NCBI GenBank assembly: GCA_958298945.1
Contig: OY282609.1
Span: 42,732,954-42,796,953, forward strand
Source: Atherix ibis
Taxonomy: Eukaryota; Arthropoda; Insecta; Diptera; Athericidae
Direction of reading: 5' to 3'
Length of the DNA stretch: 64,000 bases
Part shown: one piece after another, positions 37,276 through 51,007 of the stretch
Numbering within the stretch: the first letter of the stretch is position 1
Layout: every line of letters starts with the position of its first letter
Position numbers and translations under genes: made by a program
Notes under the pieces: model-generated
What the model was told of the DNA's origin: nothing
Seen by the model: only the letters and a program-made list of their open reading frames with translations
Database searches by the model: none

Positions 37276-38341
37276 GTGGTATTTTTCAATAGGAATATTC
37301 AGTGGTATTTTTCAAGAGGAATATTCAGTGGTATTTTTCAAGAGGAATATTCAGTGGTATTTTTCAAGAGGAATATTCAGTTGTATTTTTTAAGAGGAAT
37401 ATTCAGTGGTATTTTTCAAGTGGAATATTCAGTGGTATTTTTCAAGAGGAATATTCAGTGGTATTTTCCATGAGGAATATTCAGTGGTATTTTTCAAGAA
37501 GAATATTCAGTGGTATTTTGCAAGAGCAATATTCAATTGTATTTTTCAAGCGGAATATTCAGTTGTATTTTTCAAGAGGAATATTCAGTTTTATTTTTCA
37601 AGAAGAATATTCAGTGGTATTTTTCAAGTGGAATGTTTAGTGGTATTTTTCAAGAGGAATATTCAGTGGTATTTTTCAAGAGGAATATTCAGTGGTATTT
37701 TTCAAGTGGAATATTCAGTTGTATTTTTTAAGAGGAATATTCAGTGGTATTTTTCAAGAGGAATATTCAGTGGTATTTTTCAAGAGGAATATACAATGGT
37801 ATTTTTCAAGAGGAATATTCGGTGGTATTTTTCAAGAGGAATAATCAGAGGTATTTTTCAAAAGGAATATTCAGTGGTATTTTTCAAGAGGAATATTCAG
37901 TAGTATTTTTCAAGAGGAATATTCAGTGGTATTTTTCAAGTGGAATATTCAGTGGTATTTTTCAAGAGGATTATTCAGTGGTATTTTTCAAGAGGAATAT
38001 TCAGTGGTATTTTTCAAGAGGAATATTCAGTTGTAATTTTCAAGAGAAATATTCAGTGGTATTTTTCAAGAGGAATATTCAGTGGTATTTTTCAAGAGGA
38101 ATTATCAGTGGTATTTTTCAAGAGGAATATTCGGTGGTATTTTTCAAGATGAATGATCAGAGGTATTTTTCAAAAGCAATATTCAATTGTATTTTTCAAG
38201 AGAAATATTCAGTAGTATTTTTCAAGAGGAATATTCAGTGGAATTTTTCAAGTGGAATATTTAGTGGTATTTTTCAAGAGGAATATTCAGTGGTATTTTT
38301 CAAGAGGATTATTCAGTGGTATTTTTCAATAGGAATATTCA
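37276..38341 (+). repeat. Family B internal sub-unit, copy 2
   Basis: Partner of 36,262-37,275. It ends where a TTCAATAGG monomer is followed by GAGAAATATTAAGTAG rather than by another sub-unit. It has one monomer more than copy 1 and uses CAAAAGGAATATTC where copy 1 has CAAAAGTAATATTC. Confidence 0.75.
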
Positions 38342-39327
38342 GTGGTATTTTTCAAGAGAAATATTAAGTAGTATTTTTCAAGAGAAATATTCAGTGGTAT
38401 TTTTTAAGAGAAATATTCAGTGGTATTTTTCAAGAGTAATATTCAATGGTATTTTTCAAGAGGGCTATTCAGTGGTATTTTTCATGTAGAATATTTAGTG
38501 GTATTTTTCAAGAGGAATATTCCGTAGAATATTTCAAGAGGAATATTCAGTGGTATTTTTCAAGAAGAATATTCATTGATATTTTGCAAGACGAATATTC
38601 AATAGTATTTTTCAGGTGGAATATTCAGTGGTATTTTTCAAGAGGAATATTCAGTTATATTTTTTAAGAGAAATATTCAGTGGTATTTTTCAAGTGGAAT
38701 ATTCAGTGGTATTTTTCAAGAGGAATATTCAGTGGTATTTTTCAAGAAGAATATTCAGTGGTATTTTTCAAGAGGAATATTCAGTTGTATTTTTAAAGAG
38801 GAATATTCAGTGGTATTTTTCAAGAGGAATATTCAGTGGTGTTTGTCAAGATGAATATTCGGTGGTATTTTTCAAGAAAAAAAAATCAGAGGTATTTTTT
38901 AAAAGCAATATAAAATTGTATTTTTCAAGAGGAATATTTAGTGGTATTTTTCAAGAGGAATATTCAGTTGTATTTTTCAATAGGCATATTCAGTGGTATT
39001 TTTCAAGAGGAATATTCAGTGGTATTTTTCAAGAGGAATATTCAGTGGTATTTTGCAAAAGGAATATTCGGTGGTATTTTATTAAGAGGAATAATCAGAG
39101 GTATTTTTCAAAAGCAATATTCAATTGTATTTTTCAAGAGAAATATTCAGTTGCATTTTTCAAGAGGAATATTCAGTGGTATTTTTCAAGATGAATATTC
39201 AGTTGTATTTTCTAAGAGGAATATTTAGTGGTATTTTTCAAGAGGAATATTCAGTGGTATTTTTCAATAGGAATATTCAGTGGTATTTTTCAAGATGATT
39301 ATTCAGTTGTATTTTTTAAGAGGAATA

Positions 39328-42300
39328 TTCAGTGGAATTTTTCAAGTGGAATATTTAGTGGTATTTTTCAAGAGAAATATTCAGTGGTATTTTTCAAGAG
39401 TAATATTCAATGGTATTTTTCAAGAGGGCTATTCAGTGGTATTTTTCATGTAGAATATTTAGTGGTATTTTTCAAGAGGAATATTCAGTGGAATATTTCA
39501 AGAGGAATATTCAGTGGTATTTTTCAAGAAGAATATTTATTGGTATTTTGCAAGACGGATATTCAATAGTATTTTTCAGGTGGAATATTCAGTGGTATTT
39601 TTCAAAAGGAATATTCAGTAATATTTTTTAAGAGAAATATTCAGTGGTATTTTTCAAGTGGAATATTCAGTGGTATTTTTCAAGAGGAATATTCAGTGGT
39701 ATTTTTCAAGAGGAATATTCAGTGGTATTTTTCAAGAGGAATATTCAGTTATATTTTTAAAGAGGAATATTCAGTGGTATTTTTCAAGAGGAATATTCAG
39801 TGGTATTTTTCAAGAGGAATATTCAGTGGTGTTTGTCAAGATGAATATTCGGTGGTATTTTTCAAGAAAAAAAATCAGAGGTATTTTTCAAAAGCAATAT
39901 AAAATTGTATTTTTCAAGAGGAATATTTAGTGGTATTTTTCAAGAGGAATATTCAATTGTATTTTTCAATAGGAATATTCAGTGGTATTTTTCAAGAGGA
40001 ATATTCAGTGGTATTTTTTAAGAGGAATATTCAGTGGTATTTTGCAAGAGGAATATTCGGAGGTATTTTATTAAGAGGAATAATCAGAGGTATTTTTCAA
40101 AAGCAATATTCAATTGTATTTTTCAAGAGAAATATTCAGTTGTATTTTTCAAGAGGAATATTCAGTGGTATTTTTCAAGATGAATATTCAGTTGTATTTT
40201 CTAAGAGGAATATTCAGTGGTATTTTTCAAGAGGAATATTCAGTGGTATTTTTCAAGAGGAATATTCAGTGGTATTTTTCAAGAGGTATATTCAGTTGTA
40301 TTTTTCAAGAGGAATATTCAGTGGTATTTTTCAAGTGGAATATTCAGTGGTATTTTTCAAGAGGAATATTCAGTGGTATTTTTCATGAGGAATATTCAGT
40401 GGTATTTTTCAAGAAGAATATTCAGTGGTATTTTGCAAGAGGAATATTCAATAGTATTTTTCAAGAGGAATATTCAGTGGTATTTTTCAAGAGGAATATT
40501 CAGTTGTATTTTGCAAGAGGAATGTTCAGTGGTATTTTTCAAGTGGAATATTCAGTGGTATTTTGCAAGACGAATATTCAATAGTATTTTTCAAGTGGAA
40601 TATTCAGTGGTATTTTTCAAGAGGAATATTCAGTTATATTTTTTAAGAGGAATAATCAGTGGTATTTTTCAAGTGGAATATTCAGTGGTATTTTTCAAGA
40701 GGAATATTCAGTGGTATTTTTCAAAAGGAATATTCAGTGGTATTTTTCAAGAGGAATATTCAGTTGTATTTTTTAAGAGGAATATTCAGTGGTATTTTTC
40801 AAGTGGAATATTCAGCGGTATTTTTCAAGAGGAATATTCAGTGGTATTTTCCATGAGGAATATTCAGTGGTATTTTTCAAGAAGAATATTCAGTGGTATT
40901 TTGCAAGAGCAATATTCAATTGTATTTTTCAAGCGGAATATTCAGTTGTTATTTTCAAGAGGAATATTCAGTTTTATTTTTCAAGAAGAATATTCAGTGG
41001 TATTTTTCAAGTGGAATGTTTAGTGGTATTTTTCAAGAGGAATATTCAGTGGTATTTTTCAAGAGGAATATTCAGTGGTATTTTTCAAGTGGAATATTCA
41101 GTTGTATTTTTTAAGAGGAATATTCAGTGGTATTTTTCAAGAGGAATATTCAGTGGTATTTTTCAAGAGGAATATACAATGGTATTTTTCAAGAGGAATA
41201 TTCGGTGGTATTTTTCAAGAGGAATAATCAGAGGTATTTTTCAAAAGGAGTATTCAGTGGTATTTTTCAAGAGGAATATTCAGTGGTATTTTTCAAGAGG
41301 AATATTCAGTGGTATTTTTCAAGTGGAATATTCAGTGGTATTTTTCAAGAGGATTATTCAGTGGTATTTTTCAAGAGGAATATTCAGTGGTATTTTTCAA
41401 GAGGAATATTCAGTTGTAATTTTCAAGAGAAATATTCAGTGGTATTTTTCAAGAGGAATATTCAGTGGAATTTTTCAAGAGGAATTATCAGTGGTATTTT
41501 TCAAGAGGAATATTCGGTGGTATTTTTCAAGATGAATGATCAGAGGTATTTTTCAAAAGCAATATTCAATTGTATTTTTCAAGAGAAATATTCAGTAGTA
41601 TTTTTCAAGAGGAATATTCAGTGGAATTTTTCAAGTAGAATATTTAGTGGTATTTTTCAAGAGGAATATTCAGTGGTATTTTTCAAGAGGAATATTAAGT
41701 GGTATTTTTCAATAGGAATATTCAGTGGTATTTTTCAAGAGGAATATTCAGTGGTATTTTTCAAGAGGAATATTCAGTGGTATTTTTCAAGAGGAATATT
41801 CAGTTGTATTTTTTAAGAGGAATATTCAGTGGTATTTTTCAAGTGGAATATTCAGTGGTATTTTTCAAGAGGAATATTCAGTGGTATTTTCCATGAGGAA
41901 TATTCAGTGGTATTTTTCAAGAAGAATATTCAGTGGTATTTTGCAAGAGCAATATATAATTGTATTTTTCAAGCGGAATATTCAGTTGTATTTTTCAAGA
42001 GGAATATTCAGTTTTATTTTTCAAGAAGAATATTCAGTGGTATTTTTCAAGTGGAATGTTTAGTGGTATTTTTCAAGAGGAATATTCAGTGGTATTTTTC
42101 AAGAGGAACATTCAGTGGTATTTTTCAAGTGGAATATTCAGTTGTATTTTTTAAGAGGAATATTCAGTGGTATTTTTCAAGAGGAATATTCAGTGGTATT
42201 TTTCAAGAGGAATATACAATGGTATTTTTCAAGAGGAATATTCGGTGGTATTTTTCAAGAGGAATAATCAGAGGTATTTTTCAAAAGGAATATTCAGTGG

Positions 42301-43724
42301 TATTTTTCAAGAGGAATATTCAGTGGTATTTTTCAAGAGGAGAATTCAGTGGTATTTTTCAAGTGGAATATTCAGTGGTATTTTTCAAGAGGATTATTCA
42401 GTGGTATTTTTCAAGAGGAATATTCAGTGGTATTTTTCAAGAGGAATATTCAGTTGTAATTTTCAAGAGAAATATTCAGTGGTATTTTTCAAGAGGAATA
42501 TTCAGTGGTATTTTTCAAGAGGAATTATCAGTGGTATTTTTCAAGAGGAATATTCGGTGGTATTTTTCAAGATGAATGATCAGAGGTATTTTTCAAAAGC
42601 AATATTCAATTGTATTTTTCAAGAGAAATATTCAGTAGTATTTTTCAAGAGGAATATTCAGTGGAATTTTTCAAGTGGAATATTTAGTGGTATTTTTCAA
42701 GAGGAATATTCAGTGGTATTTTTCAAGAGGAATATTCAGTGGTATTTTTCAATAGGAATATTCAGTGGTATTTTTCAAGAGAAATATTAAGTAGTATTTT
42801 TCAAGAGAAATATTCAGTGGTATTTTTTAAGAGAAATATTCAGTGGTATTTTTCAAGAGTAATATTCAATGGTATTTTTCAAGAGGGCTATTCAGTGGTA
42901 TTTTTCATGTAGAATATTTAGTGGTATTTTTCAAGAGGAATATTCCGTAGAATATTTCAAGAGGAATATTCAGTGGTATTTTTCAAGAAGAATATTCATT
43001 GATATTTTGCAAGACGAATATTCAATAGTATTTTTCAGGTGGAATATTCAGTGGTACTTTTCAAGAGGAATATTCAGTTATATTTTTTAAGAGAAATATT
43101 CAGTGGTATTTTTCAAGAGGAATATTCAGTGGTATTTTTCAAGAGGAATATTCAGTTGTATTTTTAAAGAGGAATATTCAGTGGTATTTTTCAAGAGGAA
43201 TATTCAGTGGTATTTTTCAAGAGGAATATTCAGTGGTGTTTGTCAAGATGAATATTCGGTGGTATTTTTCAAGAAAAAAAAATCAGAGGTATTTTTTAAA
43301 AGCAATATAAAATTGTATTTTTCAAGAGGAATATTTAGTGGTATTTTTCAAGAGGAATATTCAGTTGTATTTTTCAATAGGCATATTCAGTGGTATTTTT
43401 CAAGAGGAATATTCAGTGGTATTTTTTAAGAGGAATATTCAGTGGTATTTTGCAAAAGGAATATTCGGTGGTATTTTATTAAGAGGAATAATCAGAGGTA
43501 TTTTTCAAAAGCAATATTCAATTGTATTTTTCAAGAGAAATATTCAGTTGCATTTTTCAAGAGGAATATTCAGTGGTATTTTTCAAGATGAATATTCAGT
43601 TGTATTTTCTAAGAGAAATATTTAGTGGTATTTTTCAAGAGGAATATTCAGTGGTATTTTTCAAGAGGAATATTCAGTGGTATTTTTCAAGATGATTATT
43701 CAGTTGTATTTTTTAAGAGGAATA
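39328..43724 (+). repeat. Family B HOR unit 2 (4,397 bp)
   Basis: Same variant order as unit 1 across its length, including both A-rich monomers, both TTATTAAG insertions and the paired 1.04-kb sub-units (40,659 and 41,699). Scattered substitutions distinguish it, for example AATATATAATTG at 41,951. No gene. Confidence 0.88.
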
Positions 43725-46700
43725 TTCAGTGGTATTTTTCAAGAGGAATATTCAGTGGTATTTTTCAAGATGAATATTCAGTTGTATTTTTTAAGAGGAA
43801 TATGCAGTCGTATTTTTCAAGAGGAATATTCAGTGGTATTTTTCAAGAGGAATATTCAGTGGTATTTTTCAAGAGGAATATTCGGTGGTATTTTTCAAGA
43901 GGAATAATCAGAGGTATTTTTCAAAAGCAATATACAATTGAATTTTTTAAGAGGAATATTCAGTAGTATTTTTCAAGAGGAATATTCAGTGGTATTTTTC
44001 AAGTGGAATATTAAGTGGTATTTTTCTAGAGGATTATTCAGTGGTATTTTTCAAGAGGAATATTCACTGGTATTTTTCAAGAGGAATATTCAGTTGTAAT
44101 TTTCAAGAGGAATATTTAGTGGTATTTTTCAAGAGGAATATTCAGTGGTATTTTTCAAGAGGAATATTCAGTGGTATTTTTCAAGAGGAATAAGCGGTGG
44201 TATTTTTCAAGAGGAATTATCAGAGGTATTTTTCAAAAGCAATATTCAATTGTATTTCTCAAGAGAAATATTCAGTTGTATTTTTCAAGAGAAATATTCA
44301 GTGGTATTTATCAAGTGGAATATTCAGTGGTATTTTTCAAGAGGAATATTCAGTGGTATTTTTCAATAGTAACATTCAGTGGTACATTTCAAGAGAAATA
44401 TTCAGTGGAATTTTTCAAGTGGAATATTCAGTGGTATTTTTCAAGAGGAATATTCAGCGGTATTTTTCAAGAGGAATATTCAGTGGTGTTTTTCAATAGG
44501 AATATTCAATGGTATTTTTCAAGAGGAATATTCAGTTGTATTTTCTAAGAGGAATATTCAGTGGTATTTTTCAAGAGGAATATTCAGTGGTATTTTTCAA
44601 GAGGAATATTCAGTGGTATTTTTCAAGAGGTATATTCAGTTGTATTTTTCAAGAGGAATATTCAGTGGTATTTTTCAAGTGGAATATTCAGTGGTATTTT
44701 TCAAGAGGAATATTCAGTGGTATTTTTCATGAGGAATATTCAGTGGTATTTTTCAAGAAGAATATTCAGTGGTATTTTGCAAGAGGAATATTCAATAGTA
44801 TTTTTCAAGAGGAATATTCAGTGGTATTTTTCAAGAGGAATATTCAGTTGTATTTTGCAAGAGGAATGTTCAGTGGTATTTTTCAAGTGGAATATTCAGT
44901 GGTATTTTGCAAGACGAATATTCAATAGTATTTTTCAAGTGGAATATTCAGTGGTATTTTTCAAGAGGAATAACCAGAGGTATTTTTCAAAAGGAATATT
45001 CAGTGGTATTTTTCAAGAGGAATATTCAGTGGTATTTTTCAAGAGGAATATTCAGTGGTATTTTTCAAGTGGAATATTCAGTGGTATTTTTCAAGAGGAT
45101 TATTCAGTGGAATTTTTCAAGAGGAATATTCAGTGGTATTTTTCAAGAGGAATATTCAGTTGTAATTTTCAAGAGAAATATTCAGTGGTATTTTTCAAGA
45201 GGAATATTCAGTGGAATTTTTCAAGAGGAATTATCAGTGGTATTTTTCAAGAGGAATATTCGGTGGTATTTTTCAAGATGAATGATCAGAGGTATTTTTC
45301 AAAAGCAATATTCAATTGTATTTTTCAAGAGAAATATTCAGTAGTATTTTTCAAGAGGAATATTTAGTGGAATTTTTCAAGTGGAATATTTAGTGGTATT
45401 TTTCAAGAGGAATATTCAGTGGTATTTTTCAAGAGGAATATTCAGTGGTATTTTTCAATAGGAATATTCAGTGGTATTTTTCAAGAGGAATATTCAGTGG
45501 TATTTTTCAAGAGGAATATTCAGTGGTATTTTTCAAGAGGAATATTCAGTTGTATTTTTTAAGAGGAATATTCAGTGGTATTTTTCAAGTGGAATATTCA
45601 GTGGTATTTTTCAAGAGGAATATTCAGTGGTATTTTCCATGAGGAATATTCAGTGGTATTTTTCAAGAAGAATATTCAGTGGTATTTTGCAAGAGCAATA
45701 TTCAATTGTATTTTTCAAGCGGAATATTCAGTTGTATTTTTCAAGAGGAATATTCAGTTTTATTTTTCAAGAAGAATATTCAGTGGTATTTTTCAAGTGG
45801 AATGTTTAGTGGTATTTTTCAAGAGGAATATTCAGTGGTATTTTTCAAGTGGAATATTCAGTGGTATTTTTCAAGAGGATTATTCAGTGGTATTTTTCAA
45901 GAGGAATATTCGGTGGTATTTTTCAAGAGGAATAAACAGAGGTATTTTTCAAAAGGAATATTCAGTGGTATTTTTCAAGAGGAATATTCAGTGGTATTTT
46001 TCAAGAGGAATATTCAGTGGTATTTTTCAAGTGGAATATTCAGTGGTATTTTTCAAGAGGATTATTCAGTGGTATTTTTCAAGAGGAATATTCAGTGGTA
46101 TTTTTCAAGAGGAATATTCAGTTGTAATTTTCAAGAGAAATATTCAGTGGTATTTTTCAAGAGGAATATTCAGTGGTATTTTTTAAGAGGAATTATCAGT
46201 GGTATTTTTCAAGAGGAATATTCGGTGGTATTTTTCAAGATGAATGATCAGAGGTATTTTTCAAAAGCAATATTCAATTGTATTTTTCAAGAGAAATATT
46301 CAGTAGTATTTTTCAAGAGGAATATTCAGTGGAATTTTTCAAGTGGAATATTTAGTGGTATTTTTCAAGAGGAATATTCAGTGGTATTTTTCAAGAGGAA
46401 TATTCAGTGGTATTTTTCAATAGGAATATTCAGTGGTATTTTTCAAGAGAAATATTAAGTAGTATTTTTCAAGAGAAATATTCAGTGGTATTTTTTAAGA
46501 GAAATATTCAGTGGTATATTTCAAGAGTAATATTCAATGGTATTTTTCAAGAGGGCTATTCAGTGGTATTTTTCATGTAGAATATTTAGTGGTATTTTTC
46601 AAGAGGAATATTCCGTAGAATATTTCAAGAGGAATATTCAGTGGTATTTTTCAAGAAGAATATTCATTGATATTTTGCAAGACGAATATTCAATAGTATT

Positions 46701-48230
46701 TTTCAGGTGGAATATTCAGTGGTATTTTTCAAGAGGAATATTCAGTTATATTTTTTAAGAGAAATATTCAGTGGTATTTTTCAAGTGGAATATTCAGTGG
46801 TATTTTTCAAGAGGAATATTCAGTGGTATTTTTCAAGAGGAATATTCAGTGGTATTTTTCAAGAGGAATATTCAGTTGTATTTTTAAAGAGGAATATTCA
46901 GTGGTATTTTTCAAGAGGAATATTCAGTGGTATTTTTCAAGAGGAATATTCAGTGGTGTTTGTCAAGATGAATATTCGGTGGTATTTTTTAAGAAAAAAA
47001 AATCAGAGGTATTTTTTAAAAGCAATATAAAATTGTATTTTTCAAGAGGAATATTTAGTGGTATTTTTCAAGAGGAATATTCAGTTGTATTTTTCAATAG
47101 GCATATTTAGTGGTATTTTTCAAGAGGAATATTCAGTGGTATTTTTCAAGAGGAATATTCAGTGGTATTTTGCAAAAGGAATATTCGGTGGTATTTTATT
47201 AAGAGGAATAATCAGAGGTATTTTTCAAAAGCAATATTCAACAGTATTTTTCAAGAGAAATATTCAGTTGCATTTTTCAAGAGGAATATTCAGTGGTATT
47301 TTTCAAGATGAATATTCAGTTGTATTTTCTAAGAGGAATATTTAGTGGTATTTTTCAAGAGGAATATTCAGTGGTATTTTTCAAGAGGAATATTCAGTGG
47401 TATTTTTCAAGATGATTATTCAGTTGTATTTTTTAAGAGGAATATTCAGTGGAATTTTTCAAGAGGAATATTCAGTGGTATTTTTCAAGATGAATATTCA
47501 GTTGTATTTTTTAAGAGGAATATGCAGTCGTATTTTTCAAGAGGAATATTCAGTGGTATTTTTCAAGAGGAATATTCAGTGGTATTTTTCAAGAGGAATA
47601 TTCGGTGGTATTTTTCAAGAGGAATAATCAGAGGTATTTTTCAAAAGCAATATACAATTGAATTTTTTAAGAGGAATATTCAGTGGTATTTTTCAAGAGG
47701 AATATTCAGTGGTATTTTTCAAGTGGAATATTGAGTGGTATTTTTCTAGAGGATTATTCAGTGGTATTTTTCAAGAGGAATATTCACTGGTATTTTTCAA
47801 GAGGAATATTCAGTTGTAATTTTCAAGAGGAATATTTAGTGGTATTTTTCAAGAGGAATATTCAGTGGTATTTTTCAAGAGGAATATTCGGTGGTATTTT
47901 TCAAGAGGAATTATCAGAGGTATTTTTCAAAAGCAATATGCAATTGTATTTCTCAAGAGAAATATTCAGTTGTATTTTTCAAGAGAAATATTCAGTGGTA
48001 TTTTTCAAGTGGAATATTCAGTGGTATTTTTCAAGAGGAATATTCAGTGGTATTTTTCAATAGTAACATTCAGTGGTACTTTTCAAGAGAAATATTCAGT
48101 GGAATTTTTCAAGTGGAATATTCAGTGGTATTTTTCAAGAGGAATATTCAGCGGTATTTTTCAAGAGGAATATTCAGTGGTGTTTTTCAATAGGAATATT
48201 CAATGGTATTTTTCAAGAGGAATATTCAGT
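43725..48230 (+). repeat. Family B HOR, third unit with altered length (spacing 3,720 bp)
   Basis: A stretch absent from units 1 and 2 (about 43,725-44,510, with AATATGCAGTCG and TTTTTCTAGAGG monomers) comes first. The family B series follows, and the same stretch recurs at about 47,445-48,230, exactly 3,720 bp on. The A-rich (43,271 and 46,991) and TTATTAAG (43,476 and 47,196) markers keep the same spacing. An internal deletion near 44,960 joins the CAATAG cassette directly to an AATAACCAGAGG monomer. Confidence 0.82.
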
Positions 48231-51007
48231 AGTATTTTTCAAGAGGAATATTCAGTGGTATTTTTCAAGAGGAATATTCAGTGGTATTTTTCAAGAGTAA
48301 TATTCAATGGTATTTTTCAAGAGGAATATTCAGTGGTATTTTTCAAGTGGAATATTCAGTGGTATTTTTCAAGAGGAATATTCAGTGGTATATTTCAAGA
48401 GAAATATTCAGTGGTATTTTTCAAGAGGAACATTCAGTGGTATTTTTCAAGAGGAATATTCAACAGTATTTTTCAAGTGGAATATTCAGTGGTATTTTTC
48501 AAGAGGAATATTCAGTAGTATTTTCCAAGAGGAATATTCAGTGGTATTTTTCAAGTGGAATATTCAGTGGTATTTTTCAAGAGGAATTTTCAGTGGTATT
48601 TTTCAAGAGAAATATTCAGTGGTATTTTTCAAAATGAATATTCAGTTTTGTTTTTCAAGAGGAATATTCAGTGGTATTTTTCAAGAGGAATATTCAGTGG
48701 AATTTTTCAAGAGGAATATTCAGTGGTAATTTTCAAGAGGAATAGTCAGTGGTATTTTTCAAAAGGAATATTCAGTTTTGTTTTTCAAGAGGAATATTCA
48801 GTGGTATTTTTCAAGAGTAATATTCAGTGGAATTTTTCAAGTGGAATATTCAGTGGTATTTTTCTAGAGGAATTTTAAGTGGTATTTTTCAAGAGGCATA
48901 TTCAGTGGTATTTTTCAAGAGTAATATTCAGTGGTATTTTTCAAGAGGAATATTCAGTGGTATTTTTCAAGTGGAATATTCAGTGGTATTTTTCAAGAGG
49001 AATATTCAGAGGTATTTTTCAAGAGGAAAATTCAGTGGTATTTTTCTTTAGGAATATTCAGTGGTATTTTTCAAGAGGCATATTCAGTAGTATTTTTCAA
49101 GAGGAATATTCAGTGGTATCTTTCAAGAGGAATATTCAGTGGTATTTTTCAATAGTAATATTCAATGGTATTTTTCAAGAGGAATATTCAGTAGTATTTT
49201 TCAAGAGGAATATTAAGTAGTATGTGTCAAGAGTAATATTCAGTGGTATTTTCAAGAGGAATATTCAGTATTATTTTTCAAGAGGAATTTTTAGTTGTAT
49301 TTTTCAAGAGGAATATTCAGTGATATTTTTAAAGAGGTATATTCAGTAGTATTTTTCAAGAGCAATATTCAGTGGTATTTTTCAAGAGGAATATTCAGTG
49401 GTATTTTTCAAGTGGAATATTTAGTGGTATTTTTCAAGAGGAATATTCAGTGGTATTTTTCAAGAGTAATATTCAGTGGTATTTTTCAAGAGGAATATTC
49501 AGTGGAATTTTTCAAGTGGAATATTAAGTGGTATTTTTCAAAAGCAATATTCAATTGTATTTTTCAAGATAAATATTCAGTTTTATTTTTCAAGAGGAAT
49601 ATTCCGTGGTATTTTTCAAGTGGAATATTCAGTAGTATTTTTCAAGAGGAATATTCAGTGGTATTTTTCAAGAGTAATATTCACTGGTATTTTTCAAGAG
49701 GAATATTCAGTGGAATTTTTCAAGTGGAATATTCAGTGGTATTTTTAAGAGGAATATTCAGTGGTATTTTTTAAGAGGAATAATCAGTGGTGTTTTTCAA
49801 TAGGAATATTCAGTGATATTTTTCAAGAGGAATATTCAGTAGTATTTTTCAAGAGGAATATTCAGTGGTATTTTTCAAGAGGAATATTCAGTGGTATTTT
49901 TCAAGTGTAATATTCAATGGTATTTTTCAAGAGGAATCTTCGGTGGTATTTTTCAAGTGGAATATTCAGTGGTATTTTTCAAGAGGAATATTCAGTGGTA
50001 TATTTCAAGAGGAATATTCAGTGGTATTTTTCAAGAGGAATATTCAGTGGTATTTTGCAAGAGGAATATTCAATAGTATTTTTCAAGTGGAATCTCAGTG
50101 GTATTTTTCAAGAGGAATATTCAGTAGTATTTTTCAAGAGGAATATTCAGTGGCATTTTTCAAGTGGCATATTCAATGGTATTTTTCCAGAGGAATATTC
50201 AGTGGTATTTTTCAAGAGAAATATTCAGTGGTATTTTTCAAAAGGAATATTCAGTTTTATTTTTCAAGAGGAATATTCAGTGGTATTTTTCAAGAGGAAT
50301 ATTCAGTAGTATTTTTCAAGAGGAATATTCAGTGGTATTTTTCAAGAGGAATTTTCAGTGGTATTTTTCAAGAGGAATATTCAGTTGTATTTTTAAGAGG
50401 AATATTCAGTGGTATTTTTCAAGAGGAATATTCAGTGGTATTTTTCAAGTGGAATATTCAGTGGAATTTTTCAAGAGGCATATTCAGTGGTATTTTTCAA
50501 GAGTAATATTCAGTGGTATTTTTCAAGAGGAATATTCAGTGGTATTTTTCATGTGGAATATTCAGTGGTATTTTTCAAGAGGAATATTCAGAGGTATTTT
50601 TCAAGAGGAAAATTCAGTGGTATTTTTCTTTAGGAATATTCAGTGGTATTTTTCAAGAGGAATATTCAGTTGTATTTTTCAAGAGGAATATTCAGTGGTA
50701 TTTTTCAAGAGGAATATTCAGTGGTATTTTTCAATAGTAATATTCAATGGTATTTTTCAAGAGGAATATTCAGTAGTATTTTTCAAGAGGAAAATTAAGT
50801 AGTATTTTTCAAGAGGAATATTCAGTTGTATTTTTCAAGAGGAATATTCAGTGGTATTTTTCAAGAGGAATATTCAGTGGTATTTTTCAATAGTAATATT
50901 CAATGGTATTTTTCAAGAGGAATATTCATTGGTATTTTTCAAGAGGAATATTCAGTGGTATTTTTCAAGAGGAATATTCAGTGGTATTTTTCAAGGGAAA
51001 TAATCAG
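48231..51007 (+). repeat. Family C satellite, proximal part
   Basis: No gene. Different variant set: TTTTTCTTTAGG (about 49,041 and 50,624), CAGTTTTGTTTTTC, AATATTAAGTAG followed by TATGTGTC or TATTTGTC, and several 1-base losses (about 49,246, 49,743, 50,094 and 50,394). A-rich and AATGATCAGAGG monomers of families A and B are missing. Two related blocks lie about 1,582 bp apart, at 48.8 and 50.4 kb. Confidence 0.75.

Larger units (their letters stand above)
34931..39327 (+). repeat. Family B HOR unit 1 (4,397 bp)
   Basis: Landmarks recur 4,397 bp later: the A-rich monomers (35,467 and 38,874 with partners 39,864 and 43,271) and the +1-base monomers TTATTAAGAGG (35,671 and 39,079 with partners 40,068 and 43,476). 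The period is 169 monomers plus 3 bases; the extra bases are two TTATTAAG insertions and one longer A run. Between about 37 and 38.4 kb the offset is 4,423, so one monomer differs and is later compensated. Confidence 0.9.
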
